Assembly: GCA_013152945.1 (NCBI GenBank)
Contig: JAADFL010000054.1
Coordinates: 1 to 7,288, forward strand
DNA length: 7,288 bases
From: Deltaproteobacteria bacterium
GTDB taxonomy: Bacteria; Myxococcota_A; JAADFL01
Reading direction: 5' to 3'
The translations under genes and the position numbers were made by a program. This document shows positions 1 through 6,824 of this stretch, piece after piece. Each line of letters starts with the position of its first letter. Position 1 is the stretch's first letter. The notes under the pieces were generated by a model. It had not been told where the DNA came from and did no database searches. It worked only from the letters and a program-made list of their open reading frames with translations.

Positions 1-2
1 TC

Positions 3-2024
3 GAAAATTCTCAATGCGGGCCTGGGAAAAATTGCGACAAGATAAGCCACAGGTGCGTGGAAGCAGATTCCGATACCGATACTGATACCGATACCGACAC
101 AGACACTGATACCGATACTGATGCAGACACTGATACCGACACGGATGCAGATACTGACACAGACACTGACACAGACACTGACACAGACACTGATACTGAT
201 ACCGATACCGATACCGACACTGATACCGACACTGATACCGATACCGACACCGACACTGATACCGATACCGATACCGACACTGATACCGATACCGATACCG
301 ACACTGATGCAGATACTGACACTGATACCGATACCGACACAGACACTGACACTGATACAGACACTGACACGGATACAGATACCGACACTGACACCGATAC
401 CGATACCGATACCGACACCGATACAGATACCGACACCGATACCGACACCGACACTGATACCGATACCGACACTGATACTGACACCGACACCGATACTGAC
501 ACCGATACCGACACCGACACTGATACCGATACCGACACTGATACCGATACCGACATAGATACCGATACCGACATAGATACTGATTCGGATACCGATACCG
601 ACACGGATACGACTCCCGAAGATTATGTTCGCCGCGTGGATGCCTCCAATCCCGGTCCTGGCAATGGCCGGTCATGGGAACAAGCTTTTGTGTCAGTGCA
701 GGATGGAATTGATGCGTGCGGACTTGTAGCCTCTACAGAGCATCCCTGCGATGTATGGGTAGCCAAAGGTCAGTATTATGCATATATTTCAAGCAAGGAA
801 GACACGATAGAAATTCAAGCCCATGTCCACTTGCTTGGCGGTTTCAACGGCTCTGAAACGCAGATGGATCAACGCGATCCAGCCGCCAATCTTACAATTC
901 TCGATGGCGCCGATTCAAACGATCAGTTTAAAATGGTCCACCATGTCGTCACCACAAATAACGATACATTGATCGATGGTTTCGTGATTACCCATGGTTT
1001 TGCGCCTGATGGTGCGTCCTCTCCTGCAGATCGCGGGGGTGGGCTCCTGGCTGACAAAACGTCGCCTACTATCAGTAATTGCATCTTTGTAGACAACTAC
1101 GGCAAGTTCGGCGGTGCCATTGCATTGATCGAGAGCCAAGCCGTGATCTCGGACTGCCTCATTACTTCCAACCATGGAAAATTTGCAGGAGGAGGAATAT
1201 ACGCAACGAGTGGAAGCCCCTTGATTGAGCGCTCGATTGTCACCAATAACTGGCTGTCCTATACATCTCCCAATGGTGGAGGAGGATTGTTCCTGATTGA
1301 AACCGCTGCACGCATAGAAAGCAGCTTGTTCTTCGGCAACAACGCCGAAAGCGGAAAAGGTGGAGCCATCATGATCTGGCGCCATACATCGAATACCGTG
1401 ACCATAGTCAATTCCACAATCGCAAGTAACAATGCAGGCCAAGGGGCCGCAATAGACGACAGCCAACAGGACGGTCAAGAGCCGGTAATGAAAAACTGCA
1501 TCCTGTGGAATAATACCATGGATGAAATAAACAGCAGGGATGAAATACAGGTATCTTACAGCTTTATTGAAGGCGGTTACACAGGCACGAATATACTCAC
1601 CGGCAGCCCCGGGCTTGTTGCAGGCACTGCCATGTACAGCGGCGCATGGGATTCGGTTCATTACGATAGCTCCACGCGACAGACCAAATTCATTCAAAAC
1701 AGTGCCGGATGGACCCCCGGAAGTCTGCAGGACCTTGAACTTTACAATACTAATTCCGACCTGTGGAATTACATTGTCGATAATGGAAACAATTACCTGT
1801 TGGTATGGGGAGACATGACACAAGACGTGGAGCCGGGAAGTACATATCAAATTTACGACTACCACCTCGGCCCGGGATCACAATGCATTGATGCAGGGAC
1901 CGGAGATTCCGCACCTGCCCTGGACCTTGATAAAAATCCGCGAAAGGATGATCCGGCCACAACGAACGGCCAATCCTGCGGAGATCCATGCGTCGATATC
2001 GGCGCTTATGAATACCAGCCATAA
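3..2024 (+). CDS. Secreted beta-helix protein with Cys-rich stub, Asp-Thr tract and choice-of-anchor Q-like C-terminus (5' partial)
   Basis: The reading frame is open to the left edge, so the gene starts outside the window; the GTG at 57 is only an internal valine codon. About 673 codons are visible. Visible residues 1-21 hold a Cys-rich motif (CGPGKNCDKISHRCV) of the spaced-cysteine kind common in surface proteins of myxobacteria and relatives. Residues 22-203 are an unbroken Asp-X tract. From about residue 208 (YVRRVDASNPGPGNG) a right-handed beta-helix begins, with Gly-rich rungs such as GGGIYATSGSPLIERSIV and CILWNNT to about residue 505. Residues about 540-625 form a second beta-rich module (TPGSLQDLELYN, LLVWGDMTQDV). 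The end (CIDAGTGD, then PRKDDP and VDIGAYEYQP) matches the choice-of-anchor Q pattern. There is no C-terminal membrane segment. Likely exported or surface-displayed; polysaccharide binding or cleavage is possible for this fold, but no catalytic residues can be assigned. Confidence 0.85.
   Translation, partial: ENSQCGPGKNCDKISHRCVEADSDTDTDTDTDTDTDTDTDADTDTDTDADTDTDTDTDTDTDTDTDTDTDTDTDTDTDTDTDTDTDTDTDTDTDTDTDTDTDADTDTDTDTDTDTDTDTDTDTDTDTDTDTDTDTDTDTDTDTDTDTDTDTDTDTDTDTDTDTDTDTDTDTDTDTDTDTDTDTDIDTDTDIDTDSDTDTDTDTTPEDYVRRVDASNPGPGNGRSWEQAFVSVQDGIDACGLVASTEHPCDVWVAKGQYYAYISSKEDTIEIQAHVHLLGGFNGSETQMDQRDPAANLTILDGADSNDQFKMVHHVVTTNNDTLIDGFVITHGFAPDGASSPADRGGGLLADKTSPTISNCIFVDNYGKFGGAIALIESQAVISDCLITSNHGKFAGGGIYATSGSPLIERSIVTNNWLSYTSPNGGGGLFLIETAARIESSLFFGNNAESGKGGAIMIWRHTSNTVTIVNSTIASNNAGQGAAIDDSQQDGQEPVMKNCILWNNTMDEINSRDEIQVSYSFIEGGYTGTNILTGSPGLVAGTAMYSGAWDSVHYDSSTRQTKFIQNSAGWTPGSLQDLELYNTNSDLWNYIVDNGNNYLLVWGDMTQDVEPGSTYQIYDYHLGPGSQCIDAGTGDSAPALDLDKNPRKDDPATTNGQSCGDPCVDIGAYEYQP
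66..611 (+). repeat. Coding hexanucleotide repeat GAY-ACN (91 Asp-X dipeptides)
   Basis: The tract is a 6-bp periodic array of 91 units in frame with the surface protein gene. The first residue of each unit is always Asp (GAT or GAC mixed). The second is Thr in 84 units, with two Ser (codons at 69 and 585), three Ala (GCA at 123, 147 and 309) and two Ile (ATA at 555 and 573). Third codon positions vary freely, so the units are synonymous shuffles rather than clean DNA copies. By analogy with the Ser-Asp stalks of staphylococcal surface proteins it may be an extended acidic spacer, possibly binding divalent cations. That role is inference. The opposite strand is also open, as Val-Ser repeats, which is a by-product of the repeat. 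Confidence 0.95.
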
Positions 2025-2033
2025 TCGCTGAAC

Positions 2034-2062
2034 AACCGGACCGGCTTGGGGGGCGGCCGGTT
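2034..2062 (+). terminator. Hairpin after the surface protein gene, possible terminator
   Basis: AACCGG (2034-2039) pairs with CCGGTT (2057-2062). After a bulged A at 2040, CCG (2041-2043) pairs with CGG (2054-2056), leaving a G-rich 10-base loop. It lies 10 bases after the TAA stop. No T-run follows directly; a T-rich stretch (about 2084-2097) starts only some 20 bases later, so it may be a weak terminator or an mRNA 3' end stabiliser. Confidence 0.4.
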
Positions 2063-2145
2063 ACGAAACACCTGTTCCATCCTCCTTTTCTCTTTTGTAC
2101 GGTCAACATTCACCCGGCGCAATATTTATGGATGCCGCGACATCG

Positions 2146-2174
2146 TTTACAAATATATGGTATATGTGTATAGG
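2146..2174 (+). promoter_or_regulatory. Candidate sigma-70 promoter for the kinase-receiver operon
   Basis: TTTACA (2146-2151) resembles a -35 box (5 of 6 matches to TTGACA) and TATAGG (2169-2174) a -10 box (4 of 6), with a 17-base spacer inside an AT-rich stretch that stands out from its surroundings. Transcription would start near 2181. That would make the ATG at 2180 unusable and favours the in-frame ATG at 2219 as the kinase start. No operator or activator site was recognised. Confidence 0.35.
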
Positions 2175-2218
2175 TATTCATGTTTACTACTCTCTTGGGC
2201 GGGGAGTTGGTCGGTAAA

Positions 2219-3691
2219 ATGGATGGGAGAAAACAAACCTATAAGGGAGGTACGTTAAGGTATCCTCGCACGAGGATAGTGCTCTTTGTCCTGGTTCCGG
2301 CCTTGGCCGCCATGATCCTGACAATAGCCGGAACCGACTGGATTCTCCTACCTGCGGTCCGGGACATGTTGATGCGACAAAAAAAAGAAGCTCTACAAAA
2401 GCTCACATCATCTGCAATAGGGATACTCCGGCATTATCAAGACCAAGCAAAGCATCAAGTATTGACGGTCGAGGAGGCCAAGATCAAGGCAGCCGACGAA
2501 ATCCGGTCAATCAGGTATAGCCGGGACAAAAAAAATTATTTCTGGATAATAGACCTTGGTGCCATGTGTATAGTCAATCCCTATGCCAGGCACCTTGAAG
2601 GCAGGATGATAGCCGACCTCAAAGGCGGCCATGGCAAAAAATTCATCCAGGAGTTCGTTCAGGTGGCCAGGAACCATGGGGAGGGATTCGTCGAGTACTA
2701 CTGGCAATGGAAGGACAAACCCGGCCAAATAGAAAAAAAGCTGTCTCACCTGCGGCTTTTCCAGCCATGGGGCTGGATAATCGGTACCGGCCTATATCCC
2801 AAAGATGTGGAAAAAGACCTCGATTTGGTTTCAGACCGCATGACCGGATTGTTCATGGACATCTCGTTGTTCCTCGTTCTGATCGTAATACTCGTCTCCG
2901 GCCTTGCCGTGCGCCTGGAGAGAAGGCGGCAGAAGAGCCTCGCCGCTCTTGATGCCGCAAACCGGGAACTTCAGAAACTGGACAAGATGAAGGATGGTCT
3001 CATAAGGGATGTATCGCATGAATTAAAAACGCCTTTGGCCAAGCAGGTTATGCAACTTGAAATGCTCCGGGACCTGGCCATGCGTCTCGGATGCAATGAT
3101 GAAGGAAAACGATTATTTGACGTTATGGAGGGAACCATAACAAGACAGGAAAGGATTGTAAGCAACTTGCTGGAGCTTTCCAGGCTCGAGCAAGGAGGCA
3201 GGAAATACAGAAAGGATCCGGTCAGATTGGACGACCTGGTCAGGGAAGTCATTGATGACTACAGGCAAGCCCTGGATGCACATGGCTTTTCGATCGAGTT
3301 GGCCTTGGAACAGGTTGAAATAATAGGTGACAAGGAGATGCTATGGCACGTAGTCTCCAACCTTGTGAATAATGCAATAAAATTCAGGAGAAAAGACATT
3401 AAACCCATCTTGAGTATAAGAATCAAAATGACCAATACGGATTACGAATGCCGCACGCTGCTTTCCATCAAGGACAATGGAATAGGCATTGAACAAAGTG
3501 AAACGCAACGTGTATTCGACAAGTTTTACCAGGCATCCGCTTCCATGGAAGGCACAGGAGTCGGATTGAGCATTTGCAAGCGTATCATTGAAGATCTTGG
3601 GGGCAAGATATGGATCCAATCCAAGGGAAAAAACAAGGGAGCCACAGTGATAATAGACCTTCAGACATGCAAAAAACCACAAGAGATATGA
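2219..3691 (+). CDS. Membrane sensor histidine kinase with single Cache domain
   Basis: Predicted inner-membrane kinase of 490 residues that senses a ligand outside the cytoplasm and phosphorylates a partner receiver. Residues 20-47 form a first membrane helix. Residues about 60-200 match a single Cache domain (sCache_2 type), with YFWI at 107-110 and PWGWIIGTGLY at 183-193. Residues about 210-232 form the second helix. A DHp region follows, with SHELKTP and the phospho-acceptor His at 267. The ATPase domain shows the N box (NLVNNAIKF, Asn385), G1 (DNGIGI from 419), F box (FDKFYQ) and G2 (GTGVGLSIC from 445), so it should be active. It has no HAMP, PAS or receiver domain. ATG 2219 was chosen because the candidate promoter leaves no leader for ATG 2180 and GGGGAG lies 12 bases upstream; ATG 2180 (13 residues longer) is the alternative. 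A strong AAGGGAGG at 2243-2250 has no usable start after it. The ligand is unknown; small organic acids are common for this sensor type. Confidence 0.93.
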   Translation: MDGRKQTYKGGTLRYPRTRIVLFVLVPALAAMILTIAGTDWILLPAVRDMLMRQKKEALQKLTSSAIGILRHYQDQAKHQVLTVEEAKIKAADEIRSIRYSRDKKNYFWIIDLGAMCIVNPYARHLEGRMIADLKGGHGKKFIQEFVQVARNHGEGFVEYYWQWKDKPGQIEKKLSHLRLFQPWGWIIGTGLYPKDVEKDLDLVSDRMTGLFMDISLFLVLIVILVSGLAVRLERRRQKSLAALDAANRELQKLDKMKDGLIRDVSHELKTPLAKQVMQLEMLRDLAMRLGCNDEGKRLFDVMEGTITRQERIVSNLLELSRLEQGGRKYRKDPVRLDDLVREVIDDYRQALDAHGFSIELALEQVEIIGDKEMLWHVVSNLVNNAIKFRRKDIKPILSIRIKMTNTDYECRTLLSIKDNGIGIEQSETQRVFDKFYQASASMEGTGVGLSICKRIIEDLGGKIWIQSKGKNKGATVIIDLQTCKKPQEI

Positions 3692-4062
3692 AAAAAAACA
3701 TCTTGGTAATCGAGGACGACCCGGACATTCAAGAATATTTGGACTTCCTGTTCAAAGACCGAAACTTGGGATTGACATTTACAAGCAGTGGCGAAGAGGC
3801 GCTTGAAGAAATACAAAAAGGCAGCCGCTTCGATCTCCTGCTCCTTGACCTGGTGTTGCCCGGCATGCAGGGAGAGGAATTCCTGGACAAGGCTTTGGAA
3901 GTATTCGAGCATGAACCCCCGGTCATACTCACTTCGGTTGATGGAGAACGGGCAAAAAGGCAAGCAAGTAGAAAAGAGGTGGCCGGAATCTTTGTTAAAG
4001 GCAATCACGGCGATGAACTGGTGAAAATGACGCTCGATGTGCTGGGTTCTCATCAGGAATGA
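3688..4062 (+). CDS. Stand-alone receiver (CheY-like response regulator)
   Basis: Single receiver domain of 124 residues with nothing after it: no DNA-binding, enzymatic or other output module. The acidic pocket is E9-D10-D11 (VIEDDPD), the phospho-acceptor is D54 (LLLLDLVLPGM), the switch hydroxyl is T82 (VILTSVD) and the conserved lysine is K104, with the usual 22-residue spacing from T82. Gly follows K104 where Pro is usual (KG instead of KP). The ATG overlaps the kinase stop as ATGA (3688-3691), and AAGAG lies just upstream, so translation is probably coupled and the two proteins are very likely cognate partners. It should act by binding a target protein or by passing phosphate to an unlinked phosphotransfer protein. 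Cytoplasmic. The longer in-frame start inside the kinase gene is unlikely. Confidence 0.93.
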   Translation: MKKNILVIEDDPDIQEYLDFLFKDRNLGLTFTSSGEEALEEIQKGSRFDLLLLDLVLPGMQGEEFLDKALEVFEHEPPVILTSVDGERAKRQASRKEVAGIFVKGNHGDELVKMTLDVLGSHQE

Positions 4063-4091
4063 ACCGGGCCTTTGATTCTCGGCAAAGGAGC

Positions 4092-4120
4092 TTCGCATAT
4101 CACACATTTGGATCTATAAT
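4092..4120 (+). promoter_or_regulatory. Sigma-70 type promoter for the exported His-rich protein
   Basis: A perfect -10 box TATAAT (4115-4120) sits 17 bases after TTCGCA (4092-4097; 4 of 6 matches to TTGACA). Transcription would start near 4127, giving a leader of about 54 bases before the ATG at 4181. This suggests the downstream gene is not simply read through from the receiver gene. Confidence 0.5.
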
Positions 4121-4168
4121 ATGGGCGTCGCTTGTTCTGGACAGCGGCAGGGATGATTCCTGCAGCTT

Positions 4169-4174
4169 GGGAGG
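4169..4174 (+). promoter_or_regulatory. Ribosome binding site deciding the start at 4181
   Basis: GGGAGG (4169-4174) directly abuts the ATG at 4175, which is too close for initiation there. It is six bases from the in-frame ATG at 4181, an ideal distance, so translation should start at 4181 (MKSGGVHRH...), two residues shorter than the longest open frame. Confidence 0.75.
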
Positions 4175-4180
4175 ATGAAT

Positions 4181-5467
4181 ATGAAATCAGGCGGGGTTCA
4201 TAGACACGGTTTACCGGTATTGATACCGGCATGCCTTTTTCTGTTCGCCACAGCCGGTTTTTCATTGGTTTCACAATCATCCGGCCTTGACACCGTTGAA
4301 ACCCGGCCCGCGGACACCTCCAACCTGTTGGTATCACAGGTGAGCTGGAAGGGCCTTAACGTAGTTGGAGTAGCAGACTGGTGGGAATTCGATCCAGCCA
4401 GCCTGCCCGTAGATTACATACCAATCCTGTTGACCATTACCAACAAGAGTGACCATCCAATAGATATCGATCTTTCGGACTTCAACCTTGTGGACAAGCG
4501 CGGCAAGGCTCACAAGGTGGTTTTGCCGGAAAAAATCATCGAAAGACTGGGTAATGCTTCACCTGTTCTTCATCCACGCACACGTTTTGCAACAGATGCG
4601 GCTCCAGTGGGAAACGACCTTATTTCTTTTGCCGCCAGGACCGGAAGCCTGGTCGCCAAGTCAAAGACCAAGCATCTAAAGATGCCTGGCATCAGGCCTG
4701 CGCCGAGATCGATGCCTGTTATCAGGACTATCCCGCGCATGAGAATACCAAGCCGCACGAGGACAGCGCCTTCCATGAGAACGGTACCCGTGTACAGGGC
4801 AAGGCCGAACGTCACTCATGATCGAGACCAGGGTGTCTATCAAAGACCAATGACACGGCCGGGTAGTGTCAGGAACCTATATCCCCGTGGTACGAGACTC
4901 GTTCCGGGCAGGACTCCTTCCCTGCCGGGAAAGAGCGAGAGAATGTCTCGAGGCACAACCGGCATCCTGCAAAGACCACCCATGGATGCGGACTCACAAC
5001 GCAGGCTACATTACCGGGAACTGCAACCCATGCCTCGTGGACCTGTACATGGAGGGGACCATGGCCCGATGCATGGATGGCCCCATGGCCGCCATAGGCA
5101 CAGGCACCACCACAGGCATTGGCACCATGCCTGTGTGTACATCGGCGTACCCCTTGCCTGGTGGGGCTGCCACCCTTACTGGGGCTGTTTCGGCCCATAC
5201 CCGTGGCCTTACCAGGTCTATGCCGATTACTATGTGCAAACAGCCCGGTCAGAAGCCGGGAATGAAAAGTCCGATCATGATGTTACGGCATTGGCACTCG
5301 GCGAGGGTATACTGGATCCCGGACACAAGATAAGCGGATTCTTGTTCTTCGAACGCTCGAACATAAAGCCGCCGTTCAAACTGCAATGGGAAATATGGGG
5401 AGAACAAGGAGATTTGCCATTGTCTACCATGGATCTAATCTTCGAAACCAAAAGCAGAGAAAACTAG
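4181..5467 (+). CDS. Exported protein of unknown function with Arg/Pro-rich and His/aromatic-rich insert
   Basis: I do not recognise a named family for the whole protein (428 residues). Residues 1 to about 30 look like a signal peptide (LPVLIPACLFLFATAGFS); the Cys inside the hydrophobic core is a poor lipobox. Residues about 45-130 look like beta strands of an immunoglobulin-like sandwich (PILLTITNKSDHPIDIDLSD, FNLVDKRGKAHKVVLPEK). Residues about 165-300 are basic and rich in Arg, Pro and Met (MPVIRTIPRMRIPSRTRT). Residues 302-316 (HGRHRHRHHHRHWHH) hold 9 His in 15. A Trp/Tyr/Cys-rich stretch with three Cys follows (WWGCHPYWGCFGPYPW). Residues about 367-428 return to a folded style (GILDPGHKISGFLFFE). 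The first and last parts together resemble one domain with a large insert. Metal binding by the His segment is plausible. It has its own promoter and RBS and lies 118 bases after the receiver gene; no link to the kinase is shown. Confidence 0.8.
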   Translation: MKSGGVHRHGLPVLIPACLFLFATAGFSLVSQSSGLDTVETRPADTSNLLVSQVSWKGLNVVGVADWWEFDPASLPVDYIPILLTITNKSDHPIDIDLSDFNLVDKRGKAHKVVLPEKIIERLGNASPVLHPRTRFATDAAPVGNDLISFAARTGSLVAKSKTKHLKMPGIRPAPRSMPVIRTIPRMRIPSRTRTAPSMRTVPVYRARPNVTHDRDQGVYQRPMTRPGSVRNLYPRGTRLVPGRTPSLPGKSERMSRGTTGILQRPPMDADSQRRLHYRELQPMPRGPVHGGDHGPMHGWPHGRHRHRHHHRHWHHACVYIGVPLAWWGCHPYWGCFGPYPWPYQVYADYYVQTARSEAGNEKSDHDVTALALGEGILDPGHKISGFLFFERSNIKPPFKLQWEIWGEQGDLPLSTMDLIFETKSREN

Positions 5468-5627
5468 AGCCCCGACTCATTACCGAAAATAATCTTGCGA
5501 TGTTAGGCCATCCTGATAACAGATAATACAATATTTGCCCGGACCTTGGATAATGCGGTTCGACAAGTTCATACCGGTAACAAATCAACCTGTATGGACA
5601 ATCGTAACAAACACCCCCGGCTGACCG
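5468..5627. other. Convergent intergenic gap without clear signals
   Basis: This 160-base gap separates the stops of two convergent genes. I looked for hairpins followed by T-runs in both directions and found no convincing terminator. No small gene with a ribosome binding site is visible. Confidence 0.6.
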
Positions 5628-6707
5628 CTATTCTCCTATCTCCACGCCTGCAAGATTGGAGGTTCCCCTGAATTCCTCCTTCCATTCGTCCCCGGCCGAC
5701 CCCCTGGTCTCGAACAAGACATCCACAAAGCCTTCCAGGGCCTCCCAGGCACGCGGAATCATTCCCTGGTCTGCAGGCACGAGCAAATGAAACATGGACC
5801 GGGGCTCGCAAGAAGCCTGCACCGACAGTCGCGCCGTACTCCTCGAAGCACTAATGCTCCATTTCCCCTTGGATGCATCCCATGTAATATCGTCAAGGTC
5901 CTGTGTCCTGAAAGTCACCATATCTTTGCCCGGGGTGAGCAGGCCGATCATCATTGCCTCCAAGGGTTTGCCGGCAAACTGAACCAGCCCGCCTGAAAGG
6001 GCGATTGCCGTATCATGGTTGTCGAACGATGCCGCCTGCAACCACACCCACTGCTCCGGGAAAACTGTGCCCCAATTGTGGTCGCAGTATGCGCGTGCAT
6101 TCTTCATCGTGAACCTCTTGCCCTCGAACTCGACATAGCCCGATGCATCACCGCGCATTGTCCCGACCGTCCAATTGGTTTTCCTGTCCGTGTGTCCGGT
6201 CATCCAGCCCATAGTCTCATGCCATGGCACGACGTTGTCCACATCGAAATCCCACGAGCAGGACTTGTTTCCCTCCATTGCCGTTCCTGCAAACCTTGGC
6301 GCCGTAGCCCTTGAGTCAGGACCTATTCTCACATCCCTGTAACCAGGTGCGGCGCTGTAATCTTCAACAGGAAACTCCTGGTACACGGTCTGAAGTGTTT
6401 TCTGCCTACCGCAATAGATAAAAGCCATCTTTGGTTCAGGCATGTTCGGTCCGGGATTTACCACTGTATAGATGAAGAAGAAGGATTCGCCTGTCTCCGG
6501 GTCCGAAACCTTGTTGTACCAACCTTCGTAAAAGGGGCCTGCTCCTGATTTATAGAAATCCAGGTGGCTGCCGTCCTCCGGGTTTTCGGGCAAATCCCTG
6601 GTCCAGGGATGTGTCGAATTACCTTCCACTGAACCACAGGCGAACAGGACCGGAAACAGAAACAACAACAACACATTCTTCAGCCTGACCGCCGCCACAA
6701 GCGCCAT
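5628..6707 (-). CDS. Tocopherol cyclase-like family lipoprotein
   Basis: The 359 residues match the tocopherol cyclase-like family (Pfam Tocopherol_cycl), which is related to carotenoid hydratase and AttH-type lipocalin-like proteins. Signature parts are GPFYEGWYNKV at 57-67, YCDHNWGTVFPEQWVW at 207-222 and the end segment with WEALEGFVDV and LAGVEIGE at 321-359. The length is about that of the family. The N-terminus (Arg8, Lys10, a hydrophobic stretch, then LFAC with Cys24) is a lipoprotein signal, so the mature protein should be lipid-anchored at Cys24 in the periplasm or outer membrane, unlike plastid tocopherol cyclase. Plant members close the chromanol ring; most bacterial members have no known reaction, and no quinone or tocopherol genes are nearby, so the substrate is unknown. 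The ATG at 6707 has a GGAGG only one base upstream; GTG at 6698 (codon 4) would be 10 bases from it and is a real alternative. It is monocistronic in this window. Confidence 0.88.
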   Translation of the reverse strand: MALVAAVRLKNVLLLFLFPVLFACGSVEGNSTHPWTRDLPENPEDGSHLDFYKSGAGPFYEGWYNKVSDPETGESFFFIYTVVNPGPNMPEPKMAFIYCGRQKTLQTVYQEFPVEDYSAAPGYRDVRIGPDSRATAPRFAGTAMEGNKSCSWDFDVDNVVPWHETMGWMTGHTDRKTNWTVGTMRGDASGYVEFEGKRFTMKNARAYCDHNWGTVFPEQWVWLQAASFDNHDTAIALSGGLVQFAGKPLEAMMIGLLTPGKDMVTFRTQDLDDITWDASKGKWSISASRSTARLSVQASCEPRSMFHLLVPADQGMIPRAWEALEGFVDVLFETRGSAGDEWKEEFRGTSNLAGVEIGE

Positions 6708-6708
6708 A

Positions 6709-6713
6709 CCTCC
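6709..6713 (-). promoter_or_regulatory. Ribosome binding site of the lipoprotein gene
   Basis: On the minus strand GGAGG (6713 down to 6709) lies one base before ATG 6707 and ten bases before GTG 6698. Neither distance is ideal. The signal peptide stays functional with either start, since Arg8 and Lys10 are kept. Confidence 0.5.
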
Positions 6714-6736
6714 GCTCGACCGGTAAAACCCGCTTT

Positions 6737-6765
6737 TTTATTCGTAACATGACTTTTGATTGCAA
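6737..6765 (-). promoter_or_regulatory. Weak candidate promoter of the lipoprotein gene
   Basis: On the minus strand TTGCAA (6765-6760) and AATAAA (6742-6737) are each 4 of 6 matches to the -35 and -10 consensus, with a 17-base spacer. They lie at a fitting distance from the start codon. The match is weak and this AT-rich stretch could give it by chance. Confidence 0.22.
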
Positions 6766-6824
6766 GTAAAGGCAGAGCCTGCATTCACCTCATGTTCCTC
6801 CGGTGTCAACTTGAATAAACAGGA

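Noticed and set aside
121-558. Plus-strand frame of Thr/Pro/Ile/Leu repeats inside the tract
   Set aside because: Frame-shifted reading of the same hexanucleotide repeat, ending when the repeat ends.
11-604. Minus-strand open frame of Val-Ser repeats
   Set aside because: It is the mirror of the GAY-ACN tract; a repeat without stops on one strand is open on the other too. It has no ribosome binding site or non-repeat domain.
66-611. CRISPR array
   Set aside because: The repeat is a continuous 6-bp coding period with no spacers.
915-1865. Long minus-strand open frame (316 codons) under the beta-helix gene
   Set aside because: The plus-strand frame has clear beta-helix signatures across the same bases; the minus frame shows no domain and no ribosome site.
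2046-2258. Plus-strand frame of 70 codons before the kinase
   Set aside because: It overlaps the hairpin, the candidate promoter and the kinase start, and its composition is not protein-like.
4069-4088. Hairpin CCTTTG/CAAAGG after the receiver stop as a terminator
   Set aside because: The stem is only 6 bp and no T-run follows. GGCAAAGGAG could equally be chance.
4866-5333. Second plus-strand frame of 155 codons within the His-rich protein gene
   Set aside because: It is an alternate-frame shadow of low-complexity codons; the main frame has a signal peptide, promoter and RBS.
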